From positions 1-64,000 of the forward strand of contig JBAZVH010000002.1 in the NCBI GenBank assembly GCA_041660965.1: a DNA stretch of 64,000 nucleotides. Reading direction: 5' to 3'. A program made the translations under genes and the position numbers. Each line of letters starts with the position of its first letter. The stretch's first letter is position 1. The stretch comes from Candidatus Gracilibacteria bacterium (GTDB lineage Bacteria; Patescibacteriota; Gracilibacteria; BD1-5; JAGOOR01). Below, one piece after another: positions 40,985-54,300 of this stretch. Below the pieces are notes generated by a model that did no database searches, was not told the origin of the DNA, and saw only the letters and a list, made by a program, of their open reading frames with translations.

Positions 40985-42490
40985 ATGATAAAGAAAAAAC
41001 GCTTTCGTCCTCAAAAAAATAGCATTCTTTCCTCTCAAAAATGAGAGAATATTGAGAATGGAATGAAAGAGGATACTTCTCCAAAACATCACACACAGCA
41101 TCAGCTTGAGACAATAGTCACGAATGTCTCAAAAACGTATGCAAAGCATAAAAAGAATAGTGCTTTAAAAAATAGTATCTTTTTTATTGTGCTGTTTGTG
41201 TTGCTCTTGACGAGCGTTGCGTGGACTCTGCCTCGTGTTCTCTCTTTTCGTTTTGATTCATTTGGCTCTCTGATTTCAGAGCTCAATCCTCGTGAACTTC
41301 TCGTACCAGAAAATACAGAACTCAATGTCCTCGCGCTCGGGGTAGGAGGCAATGAAAATGCTGCCCCCAATCTCACAGATTCTATCACATATATACATTA
41401 TGATGGCAAAGACCCTGCCTCGGTTACGACCATATCAATACCGAGAGATCTTTTTGTCAATTCTCCTACTCTGGGGAAAGTGAAGATCAATTCAATCTAT
41501 ACCCTCAATAGGAAAACACTCTGAGAAGCAGCAGCGTTTCAGCAACTCATGGACATCGTGTGAACTATTGTCGGGAAAGAGATCACCCAGTATGTTTTGA
41601 TTGATTTTGATGGATTTCGTCGACTGATAGACGCGGTGGGAGGTATCGATATCGATGTACCAGAACGTCTCTATGATGCTGCGTATCCGACGCGAAATTG
41701 GGGGTATACTGTTGTGGATATTCCAGTTGGTTTGCAGCATTTTGATGGAGATAAGGCCCTCAAATATGCGAGAAGTCGTCATTCTACGAGTGATTTTGAT
41801 CGGTCAAAGCGGCAACAGTTGGTGCTCGGCGCTTTGCAAGCAAAAATGCTTTCTGCGAAAATCCTCACTTCTCCAAGAAAAATAGAAGGTATTTATTCTG
41901 TACTCTCTGATTCTATCAAAACAAATGCCTCTCTGACAGATATGGTGAAAATGGCAAAAAAAGCAGCAGCATTTAATCGGGAGAATCTGACAGGGCATAT
42001 CCTGGATGAATCCTGTTTTGATGCTTTGCGATTGTGTCATCCTGGTGGTCTGATGTATGGTCCGAGTCGTGATCTCTTTGGAGGGGCCTCTGTAGTTTTG
42101 CCACGATGAGCGAGCTATGCAAATCTTTCTGTGTATTCAGATATTAAGACTTTTGCACATATTGTGACGACATATCCAGAGCTCACGAAGGCTCAACCGC
42201 TTGCCATCGTGAATGCATCTGGAAGAACCAATCTGGCCTATTCTACCGCTCTTAGACTTCGATCACTCGGTTTCCCTGTCGATGAAACCCAACTCAAAAA
42301 TGCACCAGAAAAAGTGGAAAAAACTTATTTACGATACAATTCTTCCTTTATTCAAGCAGATGATCCCTTGCTCGAAGCCCTTTCAGTCTTATTCTATGGG
42401 GAGAAAAGACCTGCTACTTCGGAGGAACTCCTCACCATGGTAGAACCATATGAGCTCGTTCTCGGATTTGATGCTACTAGCTACTTTTAG
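40985..42490 (+). CDS. LytR-CpsA-Psr family protein with LytR C-terminal domain (501 aa)
   Basis: A basic cytoplasmic N-terminus and one membrane helix (about 63-80) lead into the LCP catalytic domain: 'LNVLALGVGG', 'LTDSITYIHYD', 'SIPRDLFV', 'YVLIDFDGFRRLIDAVGGIDIDVPE', 'HFDGDKALKYARSRHSTSDFDRSKRQQ'. LCP enzymes attach polymers to peptidoglycan. Near 385-485 a LytR_C domain follows ('AIVNASGRTNLAYSTALRLRSLGF'). Three UGA-Gly codons. The ATG follows the secF stop by 1 bp. Confidence 0.88.
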
Positions 42491-42530
42491 TTTTCCAAAA
42501 ATAATCATAACCATTTTTTAAATTATTTGT

Positions 42531-45500
42531 ATGCAATCTCGACGACACTATCTCCACAGGAAGCTCTTTCTCTGAACTTCTCGCTGGTATCGTATGAGAC
42601 ATTTCGCTCAAGAACCACGTGTACGACTCTGGGGTGGTATTTCTCTTGCCTTTTTGGTATTGCTCTTTTATTTCACATTCCTTTTTGGGATGCCGTCTCT
42701 CTCAGGAATTCAGACAAACTTTAAAGAAAGCAGCATCATCTATGACAAAGAGGGTGGACAGCTCTACACATTTTATGGGGGCGATGAAAATCGCCAGTAT
42801 GTTCCCTATGATCAGATCAATATCCGTATGACTCAGGCTATCGTCGCTATGGAAGATCAGCGTTTTTTTTCCAATATTGGTTTTGATTTTTTTGGTATCG
42901 CTCGTTCAGCTATTACGTGTGCAGCTGGTGGACAGTGTGGAGGATGATCTTCTCTGAGTCAACAACTCATCAAAAATACGATTCTCTCCAATGAACGTAC
43001 GTGGAGACGAAAAATTCGAGAACTTATTCTCGCACTTCAGTTGAATGTACGATACTCAAAGGAAAAAATCCTTGAGCTCTATCTCAATAAGATTTCTTTT
43101 GGTGGAAATTCCTATGGTATCGAACAGGCATCGAGACGTTTCTTCAGTAAGACAGCCAAAGACCTCACTATTTTAGAATCTGCGATTTTGGCATCACTTC
43201 CGAAGTCGCCAACCGCCTTTAATCCCTACACAAATCGGGATAGATTGATGGGATATGTCTACTTTATGGAGCCAAAGGAGTCAGGAGTTGATACAGAAAA
43301 ACAAATAGACAGCGTCAGTGCGCCACAATCATTCGAGCTTTTCAAAAAATCATTCGCTCGTATCATCTGGAAATCTGACGGTGGATCGATAGAAGCATGT
43401 GGCCTGGATGCTTTTCAGCTCAAATCACCATACAAAAAAGATTCTGATGCGTGTGAAAAAGTTTCACAATCAGAACTCATGGAATTTCTCAATAGTCTCC
43501 AAATCAAAACTCCACCCAATGAAGCTGGTGTTGCGACTATTTTGGAATATCAAGCAGGCCGTAAGGACCGTGTACTCATGCGTATGCTCGAAGACGGATA
43601 TATCAGCGACGTGGAATATGGTGCTGCTGTTTCAGAGGGGATAGGATTTGCTTTTGCAGATCCAAAGGAATCTATTCGATATGCGCATTTTGTCTTCTAT
43701 GTTCGAGAATATCTCGTGAATATTTTTGGGGAAGAGCTTTTTGAACAAGGAGGACTCAAGATCTATACGACGCTTGATCCAAAACTCCAAGATAAGGCCC
43801 AGGAACTCATAGATTCCTACGCAAAAACAACTTTTAAGAGTTATGGTATCAATAATGGCGCTCTTGTCTCGCTGGATTCGGTCACTCGCGATATTGTAGC
43901 GATGGTGTGAAGTCAGGATTATTCCAACAAAGATATAGATGGTGAAGTGAATATTATCACTTCTCTGAAACAACCAGGATCGAGCATGAAACCCCTGATT
44001 TATGCCCGAGCATTTGAAAAAAATAATCTCAGTACCGATACGCCTATTTTTGATGTGGAGCAGGATTTTGGGAACTATAAACCGAAGAATTTTGATGGAA
44101 AATTTCTCTGACCGATGACCCTTCGTACCGCGTTAGATGCTTCTCGAAATATTCCCGCTATTAAGATGTGGTTTATGGCCACAAAAGGTGATGAAAAAAC
44201 CAGTGTTCAGCAGGAATATGACCTCGTGGAGTATCTCCAAAATATGGGGCTTACCACGATTCTGAAACAACCACAAGATAATCTCTACGGACCACCTATT
44301 GCCCTCGGTTCTGCCGAAGTTCGTCCGCTCGACTTTTCTGCTGCGTATGCGGCCTTTGCAAATAATGGTCAGTATCTCCCACCTAATCCTATTCTAAAAA
44401 TTATCGACACGAAAGGGAATGAAATTCCTCTGGAAAAACCAGAGCCAAAGCAGGTGATAAAGTCTGGTGCTGCCTATATGATCACCCATATCCTCTCAGA
44501 TAGTGAGGCTCGTCCAGCGGGATGGAATAGTTTTCTCGCACTCTCGGATGGGAGAAAAGTAGCCGTCAAAACAGGGACATCGAGCAAAAAGGTGGGGGAA
44601 AATACGCTCCCACGAGATCTCTGGACCGTCGGCTATACTCCACAGTATACAACAGTGGTGTGGACGTGAAATACGGATGGTAAAGCGGCAGCAGCTCGTG
44701 CGAGTGGCATGGAATCGAGTGCTCTTATCTGGAAAAAATTTATGGAATTTGAGCACACTAGTCTTCCAAAGGTTGACTTTGTCCGCCCAGATGATGTCTC
44801 TGGAAATGATAAATTCCTCTATATTGATGGTCAAAAACCAGAGATTCTCGGTTCTTTTTCTCCTGAAAAAATACAGGTAGACGTTCTCTGTAATGGTAAG
44901 GTCAATGAAAAAACCCCCAAAGAATCTATCCGTGATGCCGTTGTCCTCAATACTGCCTTTCCTATAGAGGATTCCTATCCAGGATGGCGTGTACCCGTAG
45001 ATGCATGGCTCGGCAGTGATGCAGGACGCACCTATTTGATTGACAAGCTCGGAGTCACGGAAAATATGCTGACCGTCGTGGCTCCTCCTGAAAATATCTG
45101 TGATCGTCCGAGCGAGAGTGTACCTCAGTTCACGTCAAATCTTTCTGATGGTATAGAGCTCTTTTCAGGTATGTATCCTCTCGAAATCGAATTTCAATCC
45201 GAGCATCCGATGAAAGAAGTGCGTATTTCCATCAATGATGTCTTTTATCGTTCTGTCAGTATCAATGATATCAAAGATGGGAAAGTAAAAGCAGAGTTCG
45301 GTATAAGTATCAATGATGGTATTGACCAGGTGGTTACTGTTAGTCTCGTAGATACTTACTGATTCAGTAGTTCACGAAATTATCGTGTCAAAATTCTTGA
45401 TCAAGATATTATACCGCCTGTTATTATCACAGAAAACCCCGATCAAATCACAGTAGTTTCCTGAGCATTATTGAAACTCTCTGGTACTGTGCAAGATACT

Positions 45501-45692
45501 AGCGCTATTTCAAAGATACAGATTTTTGTGGACGATATCATCTATGGTACGCTACAAGACGTCAAAAAGTATGCCTTTTCTCTCCAAAGTCCTTCTGAAA
45601 TAGATGTTGGTATCCATAGTGTCAGAATTCAGGTAACGGACTTTCAGAAAAATGTTACAACGCATATACATACGGTCACTGTCAAGGAGTAG
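42531..45692 (+). CDS. Class A penicillin-binding protein (1053 aa)
   Basis: Bifunctional peptidoglycan glycosyltransferase and transpeptidase. An N-terminal membrane helix (about 37-55). GT51 motifs: 'IVAMEDQRFFSNIGFDFFGIARS', 'GSSLSQQLIKN' (first Gly UGA), 'KIRELILALQL', 'KEKILELYLNKISFGGNSYGIEQAS'. Transpeptidase motifs: 'QPGSSMKPLIYA' (SxxK), 'SRN', 'AVKTGTSSKK' (KTG). A ~300-residue C-terminal extension with Ig-like strands ('LLKLSGTVQDTSAISKIQIFVDD') may bind wall or surface polymers. Six or more UGA-Gly codons. Confidence 0.93.
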
Positions 45693-45754
45693 AAAAAAAC
45701 TTGCAAGATAAAAAAAATCCATACAATGCAGACATTCCTTTCCTATATTTATTT

Positions 45755-46060
45755 ATGATAGCAGTTATTGAAACAGGTGGTAAGCAATACATTGTCAAAA
45801 AAGGCGACGTATTTGTCGTAGATCGTCTTGATGAGACGCTTGACAGTCATACATTTACTCCGCTTCTTGTCTCTGATGGGACCGATACACAAGTGGGGGC
45901 TCCACTTGTGGATGGAATGAAGGTCGTATGTGATGTTTTAGAGCATGTTCGCGCTGATAAAGTCAGAGTCTTTAAAATGAAATCAAAAAAACATTACCAC
46001 CGCACACGTGGCTTCCGTGCTTGTCAGACACAACTCAAAGTTGTATCTATTAGTGCGTAG
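45755..46060 (+). CDS. rplU: 50S ribosomal protein L21 (101 aa)
   Basis: 'MIAVIETGGKQYIVKKGDVFVV' is the canonical L21 N-terminus; 'LLVSDGTDTQVGAPLV' and 'VRVFKMKSKKHYHRTRGFRACQTQL' complete the family pattern. It binds 23S rRNA. The ATG at 45755 is chosen over a longer upstream frame because the L21 fold begins there. rpmA, its usual partner, is not adjacent. Confidence 0.95.
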   Translation: MIAVIETGGKQYIVKKGDVFVVDRLDETLDSHTFTPLLVSDGTDTQVGAPLVDGMKVVCDVLEHVRADKVRVFKMKSKKHYHRTRGFRACQTQLKVVSISA

Positions 46061-46140
46061 TTTGTTTCTTAAAATCCCATTTGTTTTCTCGTATTCTCAA
46101 TCATATTTCTTCTCGTGGACGCAGAGTCAAGAGAGCGCGT

Positions 46141-47085
46141 ATGAGGAGATTAAAAGTATCGAATACTTTCTTTATCGTCGTACTCATCGGTATTCTCCCG
46201 GTCTATCCTGTTTTTGGGAGCGTACTCTATAATATATCATGAGGAGTACGAAATTTTCCTATTGATCAGGCAACTATTTTGACCGATGATTATGATCGAG
46301 AAGACGCTGCATTTATCTCATCTGATATCCCTCTTGATGCGAGTCATGAGTGGGCTGATCGTACAGAGATTATCGTCTATACTGTACAAGAAGGAGATAC
46401 TATTTCCCAATTATCTCACGACTTTCATCTTACGAGTTCGACGCTCCGTTGGGTCAACGGTCTGTCTACGAATGTACTCCGTATCGGTCAAAAACTTGTC
46501 GTCCCTCCAGGCGATGGATATGTATACACTGTCAATGCTGGTGATACGATCGAGAGCATTACAAAAAAATATGCTGTTACCACAGAGATAGTACGCAAGA
46601 ATAATCCACATATTTCTGATGGTGTAAAGCCCGGTATTTTGCTCTATTTACCAGGATTGAAGCCACCTGTGACGGTTTCCCAGAATACAGACAATAAGGC
46701 ATGAAGCAGTCAGGTATCTGTAAAATATGTACCTAAGCTTCTTGCGCCAAAATGACGATGATTTGTTCCTGGTCATTGTACGTATTTTGTCGCAAAATAC
46801 TGGAATGTGAATTGGCGATGACATGCGAAAGATTGGTATAAAAATGCTCAAAAAGCAGGATATAAAACAGGCAAAAGTGCACAGCCATGATCCATTGTGG
46901 TCTGGTATGGACCTGGATATAATCTCTCATATGGTCATGTTGCGATCGTATTAAGTGTCAATCGTGATGAGGGTACTATGGTGGTGAAAGACATGAATTA
47001 TACGGGGCTTTGGAGAATCACGACTCGTACAGAAAAACTGAATAATAAATATATTATTGGGTTTATTTATAATGAAAAAAAATAA
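46141..47085 (+). CDS. Secreted LysM-CHAP peptidoglycan hydrolase (314 aa), paralogue 1
   Basis: Signal sequence to about residue 26 ('FFIVVLIGILPVYPVFGS'). Two LysM domains near 78-175 ('YTVQEGDTISQLSHDFHL', 'YTVNAGDTIESITKKYAV') bind glycan. The C-terminal CHAP domain has 'GHCTYFVAKYWNVNW' (Cys), 'PGSIVVWYGPGYNLSYGHVAIV' (His) and 'MVVKDMNYTGL'. It likely cleaves peptide bonds in peptidoglycan. Six UGA-Gly codons. It is followed 6 bp later by a paralogue. Confidence 0.85.
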
Positions 47086-47091
47086 TATTTT

Positions 47092-48249
47092 ATGCGTCCA
47101 AAATTTGCTACTCGTCTTCGGCGAAGACAACGAAATCGACAAAGAACTCTGAACATGATGGCTCTTTTATTAGTCGTTATTTTACCTGTCTATCCAGCTT
47201 TTGGTAACTATATGCAGGACTATACGGGGGCGATCGTACGAGGTAACTATGATGAGAGTACTATCCTCGCGACGTATGATGGCAATACTGGCGCAGAAGT
47301 TATCACACATCTTTTTGATATCAATACGGATCCTACTGTAGAAACTGATACTTCTGATCCATCTTCTGTAGATGGTGCACCGCCTGAAATTGTGCTTGTT
47401 TCAAAGCCCCCAATAGTATCTGGCCCCAAAGAAGATCCTAAAAAAATACTCTATCCTGTCCATAGCGTGACTCCTAAACAAACTCTTGGAGAGATCACAA
47501 AACAATACAGCGTCTCAGAAGCAGCTCTTATGGCTACAAATCCTGGGCTCAATGCTGATCTCAAGATAGGTCAGAAAATTCTGATTCCTACTATTACATG
47601 AGTGGAATATGTCGTACGAAAAGGGGACACTCTCTCTGTTATTGCAGCTCAATACGGTATAGAAAACCTTTCTAGAATTTTGGTAGCCAATGATCTCTCA
47701 AATGCATCGAAGCTTCGTATCGGACAAAAACTCCTTCTCCCAAATCCTACAAAAGATCCAAATCCAAAAAAGCCCGCAACAAAAACTCCTGTTATCGGAA
47801 AAACAACTCCAAAACCTCAAAATACCCCACCTTCTCAAAAATCACAAATAAAACCAGCCGTTAATTCACTCAAAACGCTTACCTATGGATCCTATTCTCT
47901 CAATCTCAAAGTAGAGAAAGGGTGTCGAAATTTTGCTTGGGGAAACTGTACGTGTTTCGTCGCAAAATATAAAAATGTCACATGGCGATGAAATGCAAAA
48001 CAATGGCTTAAAAATGCTCAAAAAGCAGGTGTTCCAACAGGAAAAGACCCAAAACCAGGCGCTATTATCGTCTATGATGGATATGGCTACTCTCCTTACT
48101 ATGGGCATGTGGGTATCGTGATGGAAGTCGATAAGGATTATATTATCATAAAAGATATGAACTATAGTGGTCTCAATCAGATTACGACACGACGGGAAGA
48201 AGAATATGAGAACAATCGAGCCATTAAGGGCTATATCTATGTGGATTAA
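47092..48249 (+). CDS. Secreted LysM-CHAP peptidoglycan hydrolase (385 aa), paralogue 2
   Basis: Very basic N-terminus then a signal helix ('MMALLLVVILPVYPAFGN'). Two LysM domains ('HSVTPKQTLGEITKQYSV', 'YVVRKGDTLSVIAAQYGI'), a Pro/Lys/Thr-rich linker (about 222-262), and a CHAP domain ('CTCFVAKYKNVTWRG', 'PGAIIVYDGYGYSPYYGHVGIV', 'IIIKDMNYSGL'). Same architecture as the preceding gene, with a longer linker. Two UGA-Gly codons. Tandem duplication followed by divergence is likely. Confidence 0.85.
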
Positions 48250-48335
48250 TCTTCCTTTTTTACTCCACAATATTTTTGTCTTTTACAAGTAGATACGCAC
48301 GAAGTTCCTTTCTGTTATTGGTAAAAATCTATACA

Positions 48336-51300
48336 ATGGTGGGAGTAACATTCTCTGTGCCTCCTTTTAAAAAAATTATTACCTGGTTTTTGATTTTACT
48401 TCTGGTTTCTCAGGAGATTTTTCGTATTCCGTACTCACTCTCTACTGCTCAGGCGATAGAGATAGAGAACCATGAAAATCTGGTTTCTCTTGTGGTAGAA
48501 GAGAATCTTTTTAAAAAGATGGAAAATGATATCGAAAAATATGCTCAAAGAGTCCAGTCTGTGCTCCCTCATACGCGTACGGTTATTTTGACCTTTTCTG
48601 AAAATACACATCCGATGCTGATAGCATCTGCTAACGAACGGCTCTATTATTCAGGTCTTCCGGACCATGGTACCAAGACACAAAAACTCATTGGCACCAT
48701 TCTTATTGGAAACATTCCTCTTCCAACCGTTCATAAAGATGCATCGAGTTTTCTCTCCGTGTATCCGTATATTGATTTTGATGAACCCAATTTTGTCTGG
48801 GACTGGGAGAAAAATGAGTATGACTATATTGCAATAGATCGAAAAAATGCTCGTCCAGAACTTTGGCATTCCGTCATTGCTCCTCATACAGGTGATCTCA
48901 ATCAGGATGCCAAAAAGATTCAGGATTTCTTCTCTCGAGTCTATCAATATGATGCAAAACAGGGGCAATATGCGGATGTCTGAAAAGATCCACAAGCTCT
49001 CTATGTCGATAGTGTCCGTGATTCCGAGGCGACATCTCCAGGTTCTTTTGCAGCGTACGAAAAGATTTTTGTCCCTATCCAAGAATCACTCATTTACAAT
49101 CGGTATACAAAAGAATTTGCACAATATCTCTATGCAAATTACATCACGTTAATGAAAAAAAATGGTGATGCTCTTGTTGCATCGTTTTCAACGTGGAAGA
49201 CCCCAGAAAAAAAAGCATCGGCGCAAGCGGATTCCAAAATTTCAACATGGACAGATTCGGAAAGTAGTGTTCCTACCTTCCTTTCCAGCGCGACCGATAT
49301 TTCTACTCGTATATTTTCACGAGAACTTATTCCGAGCTTTCTCAAAACGCTGAATGAGAAATATATTGGTGATATATCTCGTTGGGTGCACCAGGCGGGG
49401 AGATACTATGATGGATTTTCGAAGGTGCGTGTCGATACTATGCCTGAGCTGATACAGGCGCGAGATACGCTTTCGACACAGATGCTTCAGCAGATTAATA
49501 CGACTTTTGAGACAGTCATCAATGACTACATCGAACATGCTCTCTCCATCGATATTCCGGTACTTGTGAGTCGTTCAAAAGAATTCTCGTGATTTCGATT
49601 TACCTATACGAATTATTTCTTTGGACAAAAAGCTAATACTCTCACTGAGGCCACTCAGTGTTCTCTTCTACGGGGGTCAACTTTTGGAGGATATACTACT
49701 ACAGCAGAAATGAATCATGGATATCATATACAGTGAGCCCAAGATGACACCAAACTCATAAAAAAAGATATCGATGATGGTATAAAATGCAAGAATCAGA
49801 CGAACTCTTATTGGGGAGGAAATAGTCCTCTGAATCTGACATTTACGGGCGGTTCCACAACTCTCAAAAATCACTGGTATGATGATTTTTCACAACCCGT
49901 TTATGATCCTGCTGGAGGAAAACGTGCTACAGGTGTCACTTCTCCTTTTGATTGTCTGAGGACTGATCTTATCCTCGAACCATATTCATATCGTGTACCT
50001 ATCTTCCGGGGATCAGTGGTTTATGAATGGCCAAAAGAAACTTCTGGTAAGAGGTATTCTTGTGCAACTGATTTTCAGAGTCGAACACAATACTTTAATC
50101 TGGAACCAACTCCTGAAAGTCAGGAAAATATCTTTCGAACTCTCCTAAATTGTTCTGGATCAGGGAATGTGAAATTGCTCTGAAGAGACGGGAGACCCTC
50201 TCAGACCTGTACATCTTCATGACCTGGAGGCACCTACAAGCTCGTTTCTTCTCTCGTAAAACATACTTCCCCAGACACGGAAACTTATGGACGTCAGCTT
50301 ACCTCACTTGCGACACCGAATATGCCAGTAGATGAAGAGAGATATGTCCTCTATGTCGATCGAAATCTTCAAGAAAAGCGCTTGAACTATCCAAATGTCT
50401 TTGATATAGTCGTGCCTATTGATGCGACGGATGATGTGATACGTTCGAAGATATTGACCTATTTTAGTGCATTTGATTCTCTTCTTGTTCCTGGAAAAAG
50501 TACTGCAAGTCTATGAGTTTTTGCTCATCTTGTTGCTCCTGGTGCGATGCCTGCGCAGACCTCTCTTTCTCAACTCGTTGCATCAAATCCTGATCTCCTC
50601 AATAATTTAGTCGCATCCCTTCGTTGGAAAAATCTCCCAACGGCTATGAAGTATCAAGTAGGCATACAAGATGTTCTCTCTGGTGATAAATCAGACAAAG
50701 TTGCCCTCTTTTGAGATACAAAAAAGAGCTATGAAATATCCTATTTATGAGGACAATGAGATGCAAAAAACTTTGTTATCGGATACCATCCAGATACGAA
50801 TGGTGATTATCCAAAATGGTATCAGTCTATCGTGGACACACAAAATGCTTATCAAGATCAGAGCGCTATAACTTCTGATACCCAAGATCCGTTTACTCTT
50901 TCTCAGGAAGACTATAATGCTGTCCTAGGTACTCTCCCTAGCGATAGTGCAAAAACCAAAAAATCAGATACAAGTGATGATGCATGTACGAATGAAAATG
51001 CTGTTGTTATTTGGAAATGGTTGCCAGCTATCCAATGTTGGCTGAAGCACCTTTTTGACACCAAATGGGAAACAGAGGAAAGTGATTTTTCATTTGACTG
51101 GTCACCGTACCTCTCTGTTACATGGTGAAACAATACTCTCTTTTCCACGACACGTCCGACAGATATCGTCCACATTGATGCAAATCATAATACCGTCAAT
51201 GATACACTGGAAAATAATGATGGCTCTTTTGCTCTGCGAAATATGGTCTCCGAATATGTGCTAGAACCAAATACCACACTTCAGCTGAATGCCTATCTCG

Positions 51301-54300
51301 AAAAAGGTGGCAATGTCGTCAATGAAGATACTTCCCCAATAGAGGTTGTCGTGACAAGAATCGCGAATTTGGATACAGGTAAAGTATACACCTCGAAAGA
51401 TCCTGATTGGGAGGCGCTCAAAAAACAATATATTTCTCTGACGGGATCTGCAGTTCTCACAGATGGTCGAGCCACATGGACGGTGCGTTCTCTCACGAGC
51501 GCACGCATATCTTTTGAGATAACGACTCGTATTCAATCAGGTGGCACTGTCTATATGCAGTCTGAAAATATAACGCTTGTTCCAGAATCTCATTTTCCAG
51601 CATTTACTGTGATTTCGAGTGATGGATCGCTGACTCCAAATACCATCAATGCTGATGATGTACAGGGTATCAATATTCTCTTTACTTCCGATACTGTGCC
51701 TACGACGGTCGACATTGAAATCGCCGACTACCTCACCGATCAAAACATCTTAAAGCTCAATGCTGTTCCAGTACACAACAAAAATATCCGGCTCTGAAGC
51801 CCGGCTACTGATATCGTTCTCCATAAAGCAGGAAAATATGTTTTGAAAATGACGACGAATGGCACAACTGAGACGACTGAATTTTTTATTGCTCCGGGTG
51901 CACCGAAGAATATAAATTCTGATATTCCTCCCGTTTTGTTGGTGGGAGAGAATCATACTCTGGATATCGCCATCACAGATACTTGGTGAAATAGTATCAG
52001 TCCTCATTCTTGGAATGCTACCATTCATACGTCGCATCCTGTTATTTTTTCTGGTAGTTCTCAACCTGTTCAGGATCTGACATTCTCACTTTCAAAAAAA
52101 ATACAATTTCGTGCTGTCAAAGAGAGTACAATTACATTTGATATCGTAGCGCAACACAATCAAAATACTGTGCAAAAGAGCACCACTTCTTCTGTACTCT
52201 CTGATATAGTCGTGGAACCTACGATTACACCATCAGGAATTGTGAAGGTGTGACAAGAGCTACCAATTGATTTCGTGGTCAAAACAAAAAATGGGACTGT
52301 TATCGAAAACTGGAACAGGCCACTTACGATACAAACAAAAGGAACAAAAGCATGACTCGTAGACGAGGTGGTTTCTTTTGTTGGATGAAAATGAAAGGGG
52401 ACATTTAAAACAGGTACTCAATCGGGGACAACATATTTGTATCTTTCTGATGTGCTCGCTGGCAAAAAGATAGGTAATGATATCGAGATAGCGCCAGATA
52501 TTCCAAGTCGTATCACATTTTCTGGACCAGATACTCTCCTAGCACGTAAGGGCCAATCACAAGCTCTCTTTGTCCACATCTTCGATACATATGGAAATAC
52601 GATTCACCCATCAACAGTTGATATACGGATTGTAGCAGACAGAGAAGATCTCCTTGATCCGATTGGTCCATTAAGTCGTATCGAAGGAGAGAAATATGGC
52701 GTTCGTCTCACAAGTCGCGGATACCCATGACGAGTTTTACTCCAAGGAGCTCTCTATCAAAATGGTGTTAAAAATACAACAATTGGTTTAGAAAATGTTT
52801 GGAAGGTTCAGATTCTCCCTGTTATCTCGTCCGGAGACATAGCAAATAATACATGGAATTCTCTGACGCATGTACTGCTCTGAGGTCCATTTGGCCAGTT
52901 TGTTACTTCTGGATATTTTGGAGGAAGTCTACTTTTTGCTCCACATACGAGTGCTCTGAGTGTATCGACTCTTCTCGATAATCCACGATCTGGGCTTGCA
53001 TCGATCTCGAGCTCATGAACCATACAACTCATAGGACAACCGCGCCTTGGTACTGGGCTTCATGTCGCATGGCAACCAGATGTACAGTCTGCGTTTTCTC
53101 TCGTCATATCTGATAAACGTCTCTGAGATATGGCTCGAGTGACCTATCCACGCTTTTCTGATGCTGTTCTTTTTTCTCCTTGTGCCAAAGGCACTCTCTG
53201 TGACAGTATGGTATTTACGCCAGCAGGTACTGGAGTAACCATGAAAGATAATGCTCTCATGTATGATTGAATTGTTCTCTCCACACTCAAAGATATCTTT
53301 GATGCGCCCGCTCTTTCATTTGCTGTTCTTTCGACAACTCCTAATGTTCAGCTGAATGTCCTCTATCGTGGGAAAAGTATTGGCACACTGACGCTTACTT
53401 TCGCACCTCGGACACCCTCTCTTTCAGGATTGAGTCCGAGCACTTTTTCAGTGGAGGTGATGATGTCAGATATTGTCTCAGATACTATCTGGTGACCTAT
53501 TTCTTCGTCAGATATACGCGGCGTTATGCTCCTCGAATCAGCATCATCGGTACACTACACCGGAGGACCGACAGAAGATGGCTATTCATCTTATCCAGCA
53601 AAATATGGTATGGGTTGGACGGGCGATAATCTCGGACTTTTGCATTTTGCCTCGGGGGATAATTGGGCTCAAACGCAAAAAGATTTTGGTGACTATGTAA
53701 CTGTGAATTTATGAGATCCACTGATAACACTTCCAGAATATAAGGTGGACAGCGCGACATGATTTGATTCTACGATAGGAGTTCCTGTTTTTACGTGAGC
53801 AAATGATATTTCTGATTTTTCTCTTACTGATCTCAATAATGACGGGCAAAAGGATATTGTCGTTGTCGATACTACAAATACTGTTTCTGCTGCTCTCAGT
53901 AAAAAAGATGGGGACTCTCTCGATATGGGTGAATTTTTGTCGTTTAAAAATGCCCGCAAAGCATCCATTCGAACCGGTGATTTTTTCTGAGACTGATATG
54001 CCGATGCAGTCTACATCGATAATAACGGTTCCCTTCGTCTCGCCGCACATGGCGTATTAGAGACCCAGGAAATAGATATCGTGTCCGATAGAGACAGAGA
54101 TCTGTGATCGATTACACAAATGGAGGTATTCGACATGGACCATGATGGCCGTGACGATATTATTGTGATGGATATTTTGGGACAACTTTCTATCTTTTAT
54201 GGGGCACCGAGAGAGCGATTTATCTATCAATTCGTTGATCATGTTTTTGATTTTTCTTTTGCCGAAAAATCCCTTTTCTCAGGAGCCATCACGTATGAAT

